Assembly: GCA_003645745.1 (NCBI GenBank)
Contig: QNCH01000019.1
Coordinates: 1 to 13,930, forward strand
DNA from: Candidatus Omnitrophota bacterium
GTDB taxonomy: Bacteria; Omnitrophota; Gorgyraeia; B26-G9
Length of the DNA stretch: 13,930 nt
Direction: 5' to 3'
Shown: piece by piece, positions 7,275 through 13,769 of the stretch
Layout of the letters: each line of letters opens with the position of its first letter
Position numbering within the stretch: the first letter of the stretch is position 1
Program-made: the position numbers and the translations under genes
The notes under the pieces: model-generated
The model's input: only the letters and a program-made list of their open reading frames with translations
Told to the model about the DNA's origin: nothing
The model's database searches: none

Positions 7275-7456
7275 TATACTCAAACGTAATTGGTTTGCAA
7301 AATTCAGGCGTTTCCCTGTGCTGTAGATTGGAACGTTCTGATTGAGCTAAAACCGCAGGCGCAGCTTGCTGCGTTGAGGATTTGCGAATGAAGAACGTTT
7401 CAAGATGCAGTGCAGGGGGACGTCCTGAAATTGCAAACTAATTACGTTTGAGTATA
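7275..7456 (-). repeat. Family 1 long palindromic element, copy B (full length)
   Basis: A 182-bp imperfect palindrome starting TATACTCAAACGTAATTGG and ending ATTACGTTTGAGTATA. The outer 22 nt of the arms differ at one position. Inner arms pair as TCAGGCGTTTCCCTGTGCTG against TCAGGACGTCCCCCTGCACTG (other strand), then GGAACGTTCT against GAAACGTTCT. The tip hairpin is CGCAG (7360-7364), loop CTTG, CTGCG (7369-7373). It is reversed relative to copy A. It lies 14 bp before the CPBP start codon, so any CPBP promoter sits inside or beyond it. Confidence 0.9.
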
Positions 7457-7475
7457 TATATACTCAGTGTATTAA

Positions 7476-7508
7476 ATTAGATTCCCGCTAAAAAATTGCG
7501 GGAATGAC
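7476..7508 (+). repeat. Family 2 REP-like element, intact
   Basis: The best-preserved family 2 copy. ATTCCCGC (7481-7488) pairs perfectly with GCGGGAAT (7498-7505) around the loop TAAAAAATT, preceded by ATTAG and followed by GAC. It lies 20 bp from the end of family 1 copy B. Confidence 0.8.
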
Positions 7509-7595
7509 AAATAATGTTCTATACTTCTTTTTTTCCTACTGTATTCTGGCTTCTGACTTCTAATTCGTTTCATTATTAAATTTTGTATCGGACAT

Positions 7596-7632
7596 GTCAC
7601 GCCTGTCTGCGTGCGGCACGCACAGGCATGAC
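7596..7632. repeat. GC-rich imperfect hairpin
   Basis: GTCACGCCTGTCTGCGTGC (7596-7614) pairs with GCACGCACAGGCATGAC (7616-7632) around one G, with a two-base bulge and one mismatch. The composition is far more GC-rich than the surroundings. It lies about 50 bp past the stop of the 93-aa gene, where it could end that transcript, but no U-tract follows. It looks like a third REP-like repeat type, with only one copy in this window. Confidence 0.6.
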
Positions 7633-7680
7633 CTATCCCTACATCCTTTGCTGCCCACAAATTTTATTAACGAGGCCTAT

Positions 7681-7962
7681 TTAATTACTTTTCTTTTTGC
7701 AAAACAAACGATTCCGTTCAACGATTAAATCATCCATATTCACATCTTCAACAATTTTCCAAATTTCCAAATTCTTTTTATAATATATGCCATAATATAC
7801 ATTACGAGTTAAGTTAGACCTGCATACAATATCATATTCATGATCATTAAGTTTCAATTTAAACACGATTAAAACAAATATAATTAAAGATAGTACAACT
7901 GCGATAATTAGTTTAGGTACAAAACTAACTATTTTCGCGCTATCAGCTTTTTTCTTTACCAT
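7681..7962 (-). CDS. Small single-pass membrane protein, unknown function
   Basis: A 93-aa protein I do not recognise. It has a short basic N-terminus (MVKKKADSAK), one strong hydrophobic helix (about residues 12-35) and a roughly 55-residue polar tail with two cysteines, ending in a Lys-rich stretch. An AAGGA Shine-Dalgarno lies about 8 nt before the ATG at 7962, which supports it as a real gene. It follows gspL by 93 bp on the same strand, with only a mini family 1 remnant between, so it may belong to the gspJKL transcript. The topology (short inside, helix, outside) resembles inner-membrane secretion components such as GspM or GspC in outline, but it is too short and has no matching motif. 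No function is assigned. Confidence 0.6.
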   Translation of the reverse strand: MVKKKADSAKIVSFVPKLIIAVVLSLIIFVLIVFKLKLNDHEYDIVCRSNLTRNVYYGIYYKKNLEIWKIVEDVNMDDLIVERNRLFCKKKSN

Positions 7963-8007
7963 AATATAATCCTTTTTTTAATTTTAAGTCCAATTATGAT
8001 CTGGATA

Positions 8008-8036
8008 TATACTCGAACCTATTACGTTTGAGTATA
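8008..8036. repeat. Family 1 mini-element: two ends joined, centre deleted
   Basis: TATACTCGAAC followed by CTATTACGTTTGAGTATA. The right part is a family 1 end; the left part is the matching opposite end with one change (TCGAAC for TCAAAC). All of the inner arms and tip are missing, leaving a 29-bp near palindrome between gspL and the 93-aa gene. It looks like an internal deletion derivative. Confidence 0.65.
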
Positions 8037-8055
8037 ACCTTACAAAAAAATCTGT

Positions 8056-9417
8056 TTAAGACTCATTGTCTGTATTTTTCTTATTCAAACCAGACTGAAT
8101 TTCAAAATCAAGAGTTTCCTCTTCTCTGACTTTCCTGCGGCTGGAATAATTAAGATGGCTGTTTTTGAAATATTGTGATTTATTAAGAGTAACAACAAAA
8201 TCTAAAACTTGCTGTAAATCTTTAGCCTGGCCGCGAATAACAAGCACTCCTTGTTCATTGATTGAAAGAGTGCTTAAAGTGCAGCCATCAGGAATAGCTT
8301 TCACTAAATCAGTAATTGAATCTAAAATCATAAATTGTGAGTTAACCTGACTCTTAAGCATTTGAACTTTAAGCAGTTTATTCCGAACAGCTTGTGCCGC
8401 AGGCTTTAATTCTTGCATTCTTTGTTTCAATTCAGACAAATATATATTTTTATAATTTAATTTCACAAAAAAAATCGCGCCTAAAAACACAACGATCAGA
8501 ATAACTAAAAATAAAAAAACCAACAATTTCTTCTTTAACTTTCCCACAAGGCCTCTGGCAATAAATTCATCAGGTAACAAATTCACCTGGCTGCCATCTG
8601 CCAAAGCCAAACCGTACATAAGGCTAACACGCTTTTCAATAGTTAAAGAAAAATCAAACTCATCTTTTAAAATATTAGCAACAACATCTAAATCAACATC
8701 ATAACCGCTCACGATTATTTTTGTTAGTTCCTTTTCCTTTGCTTTACCAAGAAACGAATCAATGCTATAGTGAATTTCGCTGACTAAAACTTCAGAAAAT
8801 TTTTTACTCTCATCTAAAACAAATCCTCTGCTAAATACCAAACGTCCATTTTGAACAATTATAATTTCAACTATATTATCTTCAAAGTAAATCAGCATCA
8901 AATTTCCGGCAAACAGCGCTCTCCTTTTACCTGAAAATAATACTTGCAAACATCTAAATAACGCAAAACTGCTTAAATTTAAAACATTAACGGCCAAACC
9001 AATTGACTCTAACTTTTGAACAAGTCCTAAAACCTCCTGTTTATGTGTTACAACTACTAAAGTTTCAGTATACCCATCATCTTTTTTACGCAACAATAAA
9101 TATCTTCTAACCAACTCTTCAGGTTTAAGCGGCAGGATCTCAGATGCTTCATAATCTACCATACGCGCAATCTCAGAGGTATCAGATGAAGGGAATTTAT
9201 AAAACCTTAAGCCCACCTGAAAACGAAAAAAACAACTCACAACAGAATTTTTAGCAAAACCCTGTTTTTGAATAAAATTCTTTAAAGCTATAGAATTAAA
9301 TTTATCCTCATCTATAGATTTATACTCACTTTTTATAAGCTTGCAAGATTGATTATTAATACAAAACTGAGCTAAATGCAATTTACCATTAATCAAATAA
9401 ACTACTGTTTTAATCAA
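8056..9417 (-). CDS. gspL: Type II secretion inner-membrane protein GspL (PilM-PilN type), TTG start
   Basis: A 453-aa protein with the GspL layout: a cytoplasmic actin-like PilM domain, one transmembrane helix (about residues 298-319) and a PilN-like ferredoxin-fold periplasmic domain. PilM-type features include RFQVGLRFYKFPSSD, then MVDYEASEILPLKPEEL and the RRYLLLRK stretch; the VNLLPDEF motif before the helix is typical of the GspL/PilN junction. Role from the family: it links the cytoplasmic ATPase GspE to the inner-membrane platform. Start choice: an in-frame ATG at 9471 would overlap gspK by 62 bp and add an unrelated segment. A TTG at 9417 has a perfect AAGGAG site at 9425-9430 with 7 nt spacing, and gives MIKTVVYLING. 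It overlaps the gspK stop by 8 bp (TTGATTAA), which implies translational coupling. Confidence 0.85.
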   Translation of the reverse strand: MIKTVVYLINGKLHLAQFCINNQSCKLIKSEYKSIDEDKFNSIALKNFIQKQGFAKNSVVSCFFRFQVGLRFYKFPSSDTSEIARMVDYEASEILPLKPEELVRRYLLLRKKDDGYTETLVVVTHKQEVLGLVQKLESIGLAVNVLNLSSFALFRCLQVLFSGKRRALFAGNLMLIYFEDNIVEIIIVQNGRLVFSRGFVLDESKKFSEVLVSEIHYSIDSFLGKAKEKELTKIIVSGYDVDLDVVANILKDEFDFSLTIEKRVSLMYGLALADGSQVNLLPDEFIARGLVGKLKKKLLVFLFLVILIVVFLGAIFFVKLNYKNIYLSELKQRMQELKPAAQAVRNKLLKVQMLKSQVNSQFMILDSITDLVKAIPDGCTLSTLSINEQGVLVIRGQAKDLQQVLDFVVTLNKSQYFKNSHLNYSSRRKVREEETLDFEIQSGLNKKNTDNES

Positions 9418-10258
9418 CCTGACACTCCTTAAATAATAAAACTTTAAAATGTTGCCCCTGCCTACGCACAATCATCTCTGTGCCTACCGCAACACATTTT
9501 TTGGCGGAAACAGCTTCTGTTTTTATACGAAATACTGAAGAACTAATTTTAGATAAACTCACAAGTTCAGAAACCTGTACAGCGCTTAATCCTAAAGCAG
9601 AAAGATCCGCCGATAACATAGCACTATCTTTGAATGGGTTATCTTTGCGCCATCCAATTATCGCATCTGCTGCCGATTCATTCATCGTCGGCACTAACAT
9701 CAACACATTTCTGGAAGCGGTATTAACATTTAATTTTCCATCAGAAAATACAGTAATCAAATCCTTTAGCCCCGGATTATACGCAGTATCATCTCCATAA
9801 AACAAATTTTTATCCACCCCAGCAGTATCAATGACTTCCCTTTCTAAGTTAAATGGCCGAGACGCAATAATTTTATCAATTACCTCACCCCCTATATCCG
9901 GGAAAATAATCATTATATTTCGTAGAACAAGTTCAGGCACGGTATTAATATTAATAAAAGAATCCTCATCTATTACTTTGTAAGATAACAACCCTGTATC
10001 TTTTTGTAAAGAAAAATTTTCGTTCCATAAATCAGCCAAACAGTCAAAGTTATGATCATCGTCAGCAAGCACTGCAAGCGCGCGATTACACGCTTCCTTT
10101 GAAAAATTTAACATCCGCATTTTTTCATTACTCAAGCTGCGCAGTCTGATATTAACCCTGTTTTTAAACGCCAAAGTAATGGCGGATACAGACAAAAAAA
10201 ACATAACCCAAAGCACCAGAACTAAAATCATCCCTTTATTTTGCCGTTTACAATACAT
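9410..10258 (-). CDS. gspK: Type II secretion minor pseudopilin GspK
   Basis: A 282-aa minor pseudopilin. The N-terminus KRQNKGMILVLVLWVMFF is the class III prepilin signal of GspK: cleavage after Gly9, a hydrophobic helix to about residue 30, and, as usual for GspK, no Glu at mature position 5. The body contains the paired ININT and LNVNT motifs and a DNPF segment found in the GspK fold. From the family, it forms the pseudopilus tip with GspI and GspJ. The frame stays open up to 10330, but those extra 24 codons are a translation of a family 2 repeat (10275-10308). The ATG at 10258, preceded by AGGG about 8 nt upstream, puts the signal peptide at the expected position. It is slightly short for the family. 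It follows gspJ after 118 bp of repeat sequence and overlaps gspL. Confidence 0.9.
   Translation of the reverse strand: MYCKRQNKGMILVLVLWVMFFLSVSAITLAFKNRVNIRLRSLSNEKMRMLNFSKEACNRALAVLADDDHNFDCLADLWNENFSLQKDTGLLSYKVIDEDSFININTVPELVLRNIMIIFPDIGGEVIDKIIASRPFNLEREVIDTAGVDKNLFYGDDTAYNPGLKDLITVFSDGKLNVNTASRNVLMLVPTMNESAADAIIGWRKDNPFKDSAMLSADLSALGLSAVQVSELVSLSKISSSVFRIKTEAVSAKKCVAVGTEMIVRRQGQHFKVLLFKECQVD
9425..9430 (-). promoter_or_regulatory. Shine-Dalgarno that sets the gspL TTG start
   Basis: AAGGAG on the minus strand, 7 nt before the TTG at 9417 and inside the end of gspK. No comparable site precedes the in-frame ATG at 9471, so it decides the start and indicates coupling to gspK translation. 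Confidence 0.75.
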
Positions 10259-10274
10259 TTGAGGCCCTAAATAA

Positions 10275-10308
10275 ATTAGATTCCCGCTAAAAGCATTGCG
10301 GGAATAAC
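10275..10308 (+). repeat. Family 2 REP-like element upstream of gspK
   Basis: ATTAGATTCCCGCTAAAAGC then ATTGCGGGAATAAC. The ATTCCCGC/GCGGGAAT stem is intact; the loop differs (TAAAAGCATT). It is 17 bp before the gspK start codon, in the gspJ-gspK spacer, and creates the false N-terminal extension of the gspK frame. Confidence 0.75.
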
Positions 10309-10337
10309 AAAAATCTTTTTTTATAACCATTTACAAC

Positions 10338-10360
10338 TATACTCAAACGTAATTGGTTTG
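10338..10360 (+). repeat. Family 1 end remnant between gspJ and gspK
   Basis: TATACTCAAACGTAATTGG followed by TTTG is identical to the outer end of copies B and D, then it runs into unrelated ACTATATATT. No partner arm is found nearby. It lies 17 bp from the gspJ stop codon. Confidence 0.7.
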
Positions 10361-10376
10361 ACTATATATTAAATTA

Positions 10377-10988
10377 TCACTCTATTGCACTGTATTGTAA
10401 TGTATGCCCAGTAGGAATATATACATATTTAACCAGGCGTAATAAACCATCATTAGCGCTGCTATCTATAAAATCCGCCGCCAGTTTAACTTGATGAGGC
10501 AGTTTCTTTTGATCAGGCCAGTCTTGATACCACTGGCCATCAGTCCGATTAAAATAACTGTATCTAAATGAATTAATTTTAGTATTAACAGTAGCAACTA
10601 TCTTTGGTTCTTCCTCATCATCAAGCTCAGTATACTTTGTTATTGATTGCAAAAGAGATAATCCTGGACTGCCATCATTAATTTCAGTATAAAAAACTAC
10701 ATTTTCTAAGTCTCCATCCGTATTAACAGAAAAAAAATCAATGCTTTCCGGACCAGCAACAAATTTTATCCGCTCATTATCCGAACTAATAAAAGCGCTT
10801 TGCAATTTTACAGATACCTGCTCAAAAGACGAGAGTGCCTCCTGTAAGCTATTATCACGTGTTTCCTCGCATTTCCAAACTTTAATTCCTAAAAAAAGGC
10901 TGGTATAAACAGAAACAATAATCACCGCGAATATTGATATCCCAATCAATAATTCCAACAAAGTAAAACCACTGTTTCTATTGCCCAT
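10377..10988 (-). CDS. gspJ: Type II secretion minor pseudopilin GspJ
   Basis: A 203-aa pseudopilin. The N-terminus NSGFTLLELLIGISIFAVII is a perfect type IV prepilin-like signal: cleavage after Gly7, Phe8 as first mature residue and Glu12 at mature position 5. A hydrophobic helix of about 25 residues follows. The remainder (LQEALSSFEQVSVKLQSAF, then charged beta-rich sequence with WYQDWPDQKKLPHQVKL) fits GspJ, whose late segment normally carries the LP..V..... pattern. Role from the family: part of the minor pseudopilin complex at the pseudopilus tip. The ATG at 10988 has only a weak ribosome site (GAAAG), and family 1 copy C starts 27 bp upstream. gspJ, gspK and gspL are on one strand in that order. 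Other gsp genes, including gspI and gspE, are not in the window. Confidence 0.88.
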   Translation of the reverse strand: MGNRNSGFTLLELLIGISIFAVIIVSVYTSLFLGIKVWKCEETRDNSLQEALSSFEQVSVKLQSAFISSDNERIKFVAGPESIDFFSVNTDGDLENVVFYTEINDGSPGLSLLQSITKYTELDDEEEPKIVATVNTKINSFRYSYFNRTDGQWYQDWPDQKKLPHQVKLAADFIDSSANDGLLRLVKYVYIPTGHTLQYSAIE

Positions 10989-11015
10989 ATTTAACTTTCA
11001 AAAAAACAACAATAT

Positions 11016-11199
11016 TATTCTCAAACGTAATTGGTTTGTAATTTTATGACATTTCCCTCACGCTGCATCTTGAAACGTTCTTCATTCGCAAATCCTTAGG
11101 CGCAACAAGTTGCGCCTGCGGTTTGACTTAGGTCAGAACGTTCCAATCTATGGCACAGGGAAACGCCTAAATTTTACAAACCAATTGCGTTTGAGTATA
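11016..11199 (+). repeat. Family 1 long palindromic element, copy C (full length)
   Basis: A 184-bp imperfect palindrome between aroA and gspJ, in the same orientation as copy A. It starts TATTCTCAAACGTAATTGG (one change) and ends CAATTGCGTTTGAGTATA. The tip hairpin is the longest of the family: AGGCGCAA (11098-11105), loop CAAG, TTGCGCCT (11110-11117), a perfect 8-bp stem. It sits 27 bp upstream of the gspJ start and separates it from aroA. Confidence 0.9.
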
Positions 11200-11219
11200 T
11201 TATTATTTCACAACGTAGA

Positions 11220-11256
11220 AGCGCGGCTTGCCTGTGCGCCAGGAAGGAGCGGAGGC
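11220..11256. other. GC-rich patch downstream of aroA
   Basis: AGCGCGGCTTGCCTGTGCGCC followed by AGGAAGGAGCGGAGGC stands out from the AT-rich surroundings. It has a short inverted repeat TTGCCT (11228-11233) / AGGCAA (11253-11258). It immediately follows the aroA stop and could be part of its transcript end, but there is no U-tract. Function unknown. Confidence 0.35.
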
Positions 11257-11263
11257 AAATTTA

Positions 11264-12577
11264 TTATTTACTAAGATTCTTTAAAATTTCCATAAATTCA
11301 GGAAAAGATTTATCAATACATTCAGCATTGCTGATTACGGTCTTGCCCTCTGCCGACAAAGCAGCTACTGCCATACTCATAGCTGTCCTGTGATCGCCAA
11401 AACTCTGCAGGTGTCCCCCCTTTAATTTATTACAGCCGCGAATAATCAAGTCATTGCCTTGATTTTCTATATCTGCCCCCATCTTTTTAAGATTAGTATA
11501 AACAGAATAAATTCTGTCTGTTTCTTTAACCCTCAATTCCTCTGCATTTAAAATTTTTGTTACTCCTCTGGCAAAACAAGCAGCTACACAAATAATCGGC
11601 AGCTCATCAATGCAATACGCCACTTCTTTATCTGTAACAGTTATGCCTTTTAACACAGCAGACTTTACCTGCAAATCAACAACAGGCTCAAAAGTTTCCG
11701 TCTTTTTTATAATAGAAATATTAGCTCCCATACGCTTCAGTAAAATTAACAAATGACTGCGGCTGGAATTAATACCCATATTACGGATAATCAAATTTGA
11801 TTCAGGAATAATACTCGCTGCAATAATAAAAAACGCGCACGAAGAAATGTCTCCTGGAACAAATAAATCTCCAGGAGACACTAGTTCTTTACCGCCATTA
11901 ATAGTAATTTCTAAAGACTGCTGATTAATCTGCGCCTGAAATAAACATAACATTTTTTCTGTATGGTCACGGGTTTTTAACTTTTCATAAACAGATGTGA
12001 TCCCCTGCGCGTATAAACCTGCTAAAAGAACTGCTGACTTAACCTGAGCACTTGCTATCGGCATTTCATATTTAATTGGTTTCAAACACCTGCCATTTAT
12101 TTTTAACGGCGGATATTCATGGACTGAATTCAAACATCCCTGTATCTGCGCGCCCATCATTCTTAAAGGATCAAGTATTCTCCTCATTGGCCTATGTGAA
12201 AGAGATGAATCCCCTTTTAACACACTGCTAAACCTCTGTCCAGATAAAAGCCCGGCAAGCAAACGCATAGTTGTACCTGAATTACCAAGATAAATTTCAT
12301 GTTCAGGCTTTATCAATCCGTACAACCCCCTGCCCTGCACTTCAAGCCTCAAATTCTGTTTATCTTTGATTAATTTAATTTCAATACCCATGCTCCTGAA
12401 AGCAGAAATCGCGTCCCTGCAATCAACACAATCAAGAAAATTTCTAATTACAGTCTTTCCCTTAGTAATCGCACTAAACATTAATGCCCTTTGAGAAATC
12501 GACTTATCCGCAGGAGCAGTAAATTCACCCTGCAACTTATTAATCTTGTTTAAAATAATCTCCCTTGTAGCTGCCAT
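11264..12577 (-). CDS. aroA: 3-phosphoshikimate 1-carboxyvinyltransferase (EPSP synthase)
   Basis: A 437-aa enzyme of the shikimate pathway. It joins phosphoenolpyruvate and shikimate 3-phosphate to form EPSP for aromatic amino acids, in the cytoplasm. Motifs: ADKSISQRAL with Lys25 (usual PGDKSIS), LGNSGTTMRLLAG (97-109), GDSSLSHRPMRRIL (122-135), ASAQVKSAVLLAG (175-187), TRDHTEKML (202-210), VPGDISS, DELPII with catalytic Asp324, AEELRVKETDRI with Lys351/Glu352/Arg355, and SFGDHRTAMS with Arg397. All catalytic residues are present. The NSGTTMR form is closer to Bacillus-type than to E. coli-type (NAGTAMR) enzymes. The ATG at 12577 has an AAAGGT ribosome site at 12582-12587. An intrinsic terminator ends just before that site, so expression must come from read-through or from regulated antitermination. 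Gln29 replaces the more common His/Asn. Confidence 0.96.
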   Translation of the reverse strand: MAATREIILNKINKLQGEFTAPADKSISQRALMFSAITKGKTVIRNFLDCVDCRDAISAFRSMGIEIKLIKDKQNLRLEVQGRGLYGLIKPEHEIYLGNSGTTMRLLAGLLSGQRFSSVLKGDSSLSHRPMRRILDPLRMMGAQIQGCLNSVHEYPPLKINGRCLKPIKYEMPIASAQVKSAVLLAGLYAQGITSVYEKLKTRDHTEKMLCLFQAQINQQSLEITINGGKELVSPGDLFVPGDISSCAFFIIAASIIPESNLIIRNMGINSSRSHLLILLKRMGANISIIKKTETFEPVVDLQVKSAVLKGITVTDKEVAYCIDELPIICVAACFARGVTKILNAEELRVKETDRIYSVYTNLKKMGADIENQGNDLIIRGCNKLKGGHLQSFGDHRTAMSMAVAALSAEGKTVISNAECIDKSFPEFMEILKNLSK

Positions 12578-12590
12578 ATTTACCTTTAAA

Positions 12591-12620
12591 ATAAAAAGGG
12601 GAAGTAACCACTTCCCCTTT
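12591..12620 (-). terminator. Rho-independent terminator, also immediately upstream of aroA
   Basis: A perfect 11-bp stem: on the minus strand AAAGGGGAAGT, loop GGTT, ACTTCCCCTTT, followed by TTATTTT. It starts 26 bp past the stop of the coiled-coil protein gene and ends within 4 bp of the aroA ribosome binding site. It is well formed and is the only classic terminator seen in the window. It may also work as an attenuator for aroA (inference). Confidence 0.85.
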
Positions 12621-12645
12621 CACTTTCATACCTTTAACCAATAAA

Positions 12646-13620
12646 TTAAATCAATTTTACAACATCTCCGTCTCTAATCGAGGAATTTGTAAACTTTGAC
12701 AAAATCACAGCAGAAGACATTGTATCGTAAATTCTCTCTATCCTTACTTTCCCTATACGAGTCCGACCTCTGTAAACATCAAGGGTATCTGATACTTTCA
12801 TACCATCTTTTTTCCCGAGATTAATAACTACAAACTCAAACTCTTTATTTACCACTAATACCTGCCCCTGTAATTCTTTAGCTGCAGGAATTGTTACATA
12901 ATTAACATTCTCTCCTTTAAGAGAAGAAACCAAACTTTTAACCTTTGCAGAATTATCAACTACAATTTTCCCTAACGCGACACCCTCAGTATTTTTTACT
13001 TTGCTCAAACGAATAATTTTACTTTCCAGCGCGTCTTTAGCTGTACGTACTTGAGTTAACTGAGATTTTATTTTTTGATAATCTTTATCTGCTTTTTCCA
13101 ATCTAAAAGTAATTTTTTTATTTTTCTTTGCTAATCTTTCTAATTTACCATTTAAAATAGCCATCTGTTTATTTTTTTTCGCGACATCGTTAGTAAGATT
13201 TTTATTTGTCTGCTCTTCTTCATTAAACTGAGTAAGAAGAATTTTATAATTCTGCTTCTGCTGGCCTAAATCAAGCTCAAGCTGTCTTTTTAATACCTGA
13301 ATATTTTCTAATTTTGTTTCTACTTCTCTTTTAGATGAACTCACTACTTGCAAATCAGCTTCAATTTTTAAACGTTTATTTATCTCAGTTTCCCTTGCCA
13401 CATATAAAGCAATACCCGCAGAAAAAGTACACACTAACACAAGTGATAAAAACACAATTAAACCTCTGGAACTTGTTTTTTTCACCTTGTTTTTATCTTC
13501 CTGTGATTCTACTTCAACATTTTCATCAAAGCCTTCTATTGTTGGAAATTGGTTATCATCCTGAAAATTAACTACTGGCTCAAAGGGAATCTCTTTACCT
13601 ATATCTAATTGTTCACTCAT
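12646..13620 (-). CDS. Single-pass membrane protein with long coiled coil and C-terminal beta domain, unknown function
   Basis: A 324-aa protein in three parts. Residues 1-50 are acidic and cytoplasmic-looking. Residues 53-75 form a transmembrane helix (RGLIVFLSLVLVCTFSAGIAL). Residues about 76-210 are rich in Lys, Glu, Gln and Leu with heptad-like spacing, that is, a long coiled coil presumably in the periplasm. The C-terminal 80 residues form a compact domain with LQGQVLVVNKEFEFVVINLG, then KKDGMKVSDTLDVYRG and IGKVRIERIYD, ending in RDGDVVKLI. This small beta-rich module resembles a domain seen behind coiled coils in envelope proteins of candidate phyla; I cannot name it. A structural or scaffolding role in the envelope is possible but unproven. 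The ATG at 13620 follows a very strong GGGAGGGGGAG ribosome site. It has its own promoter and terminator, so it is a single-gene unit. Confidence 0.82.
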   Translation of the reverse strand: MSEQLDIGKEIPFEPVVNFQDDNQFPTIEGFDENVEVESQEDKNKVKKTSSRGLIVFLSLVLVCTFSAGIALYVARETEINKRLKIEADLQVVSSSKREVETKLENIQVLKRQLELDLGQQKQNYKILLTQFNEEEQTNKNLTNDVAKKNKQMAILNGKLERLAKKNKKITFRLEKADKDYQKIKSQLTQVRTAKDALESKIIRLSKVKNTEGVALGKIVVDNSAKVKSLVSSLKGENVNYVTIPAAKELQGQVLVVNKEFEFVVINLGKKDGMKVSDTLDVYRGRTRIGKVRIERIYDTMSSAVILSKFTNSSIRDGDVVKLI

Positions 13621-13684
13621 TTTTTTCTCCCCCTCCCTTATTAAAAATTTTCCACTCTTATTTTACTTCATTTATCCCTTTATA

Positions 13685-13713
13685 AAAATAACAAAATATA
13701 GAGTTATTGTCAA
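13685..13713 (-). promoter_or_regulatory. Predicted sigma70-type promoter for the coiled-coil protein gene
   Basis: On the minus strand a perfect -35 TTGACA (13713-13708) is followed after 17 nt by TATTTT (13690-13685), a 4-of-6 match to the -10 consensus. It lies about 65 bp upstream of the start codon at 13620. The region is AT-rich, so the -10 assignment is less certain than the -35. Confidence 0.55.
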
Positions 13714-13769
13714 CTAAATTTGTTATTTTTTATTCTGTAAAATATCACGTCAAATCAAAAAAAATACGC

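Larger units (their letters stand above)
7261..7680. other. 420-bp intergenic region made mostly of repeats
   Basis: Holds family 1 copy B (7275-7456), a perfect family 2 copy (7476-7508) and a GC-rich hairpin (7596-7632). A 62-codon minus-strand frame at 7472-7660 is a by-product of these repeats and not a gene. The promoter of the CPBP operon should lie in this region, either within copy B or to its right; no clear -35/-10 pair was recognised. Confidence 0.75.

Noticed and set aside
7472..7660. 62-aa minus-strand open frame
   Set aside because: Its sequence is a translation of a family 2 repeat and a GC-rich hairpin; no ribosome site or domain.
9418..9471. gspL start at the ATG at 9471
   Set aside because: It overlaps gspK by 62 bp and lacks a good ribosome site, whereas TTG 9417 has a perfect one.
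10259..10330. Longer gspK with 24 extra N-terminal residues
   Set aside because: The extension is encoded by a family 2 repeat and would place the prepilin signal too far from the N-terminus.
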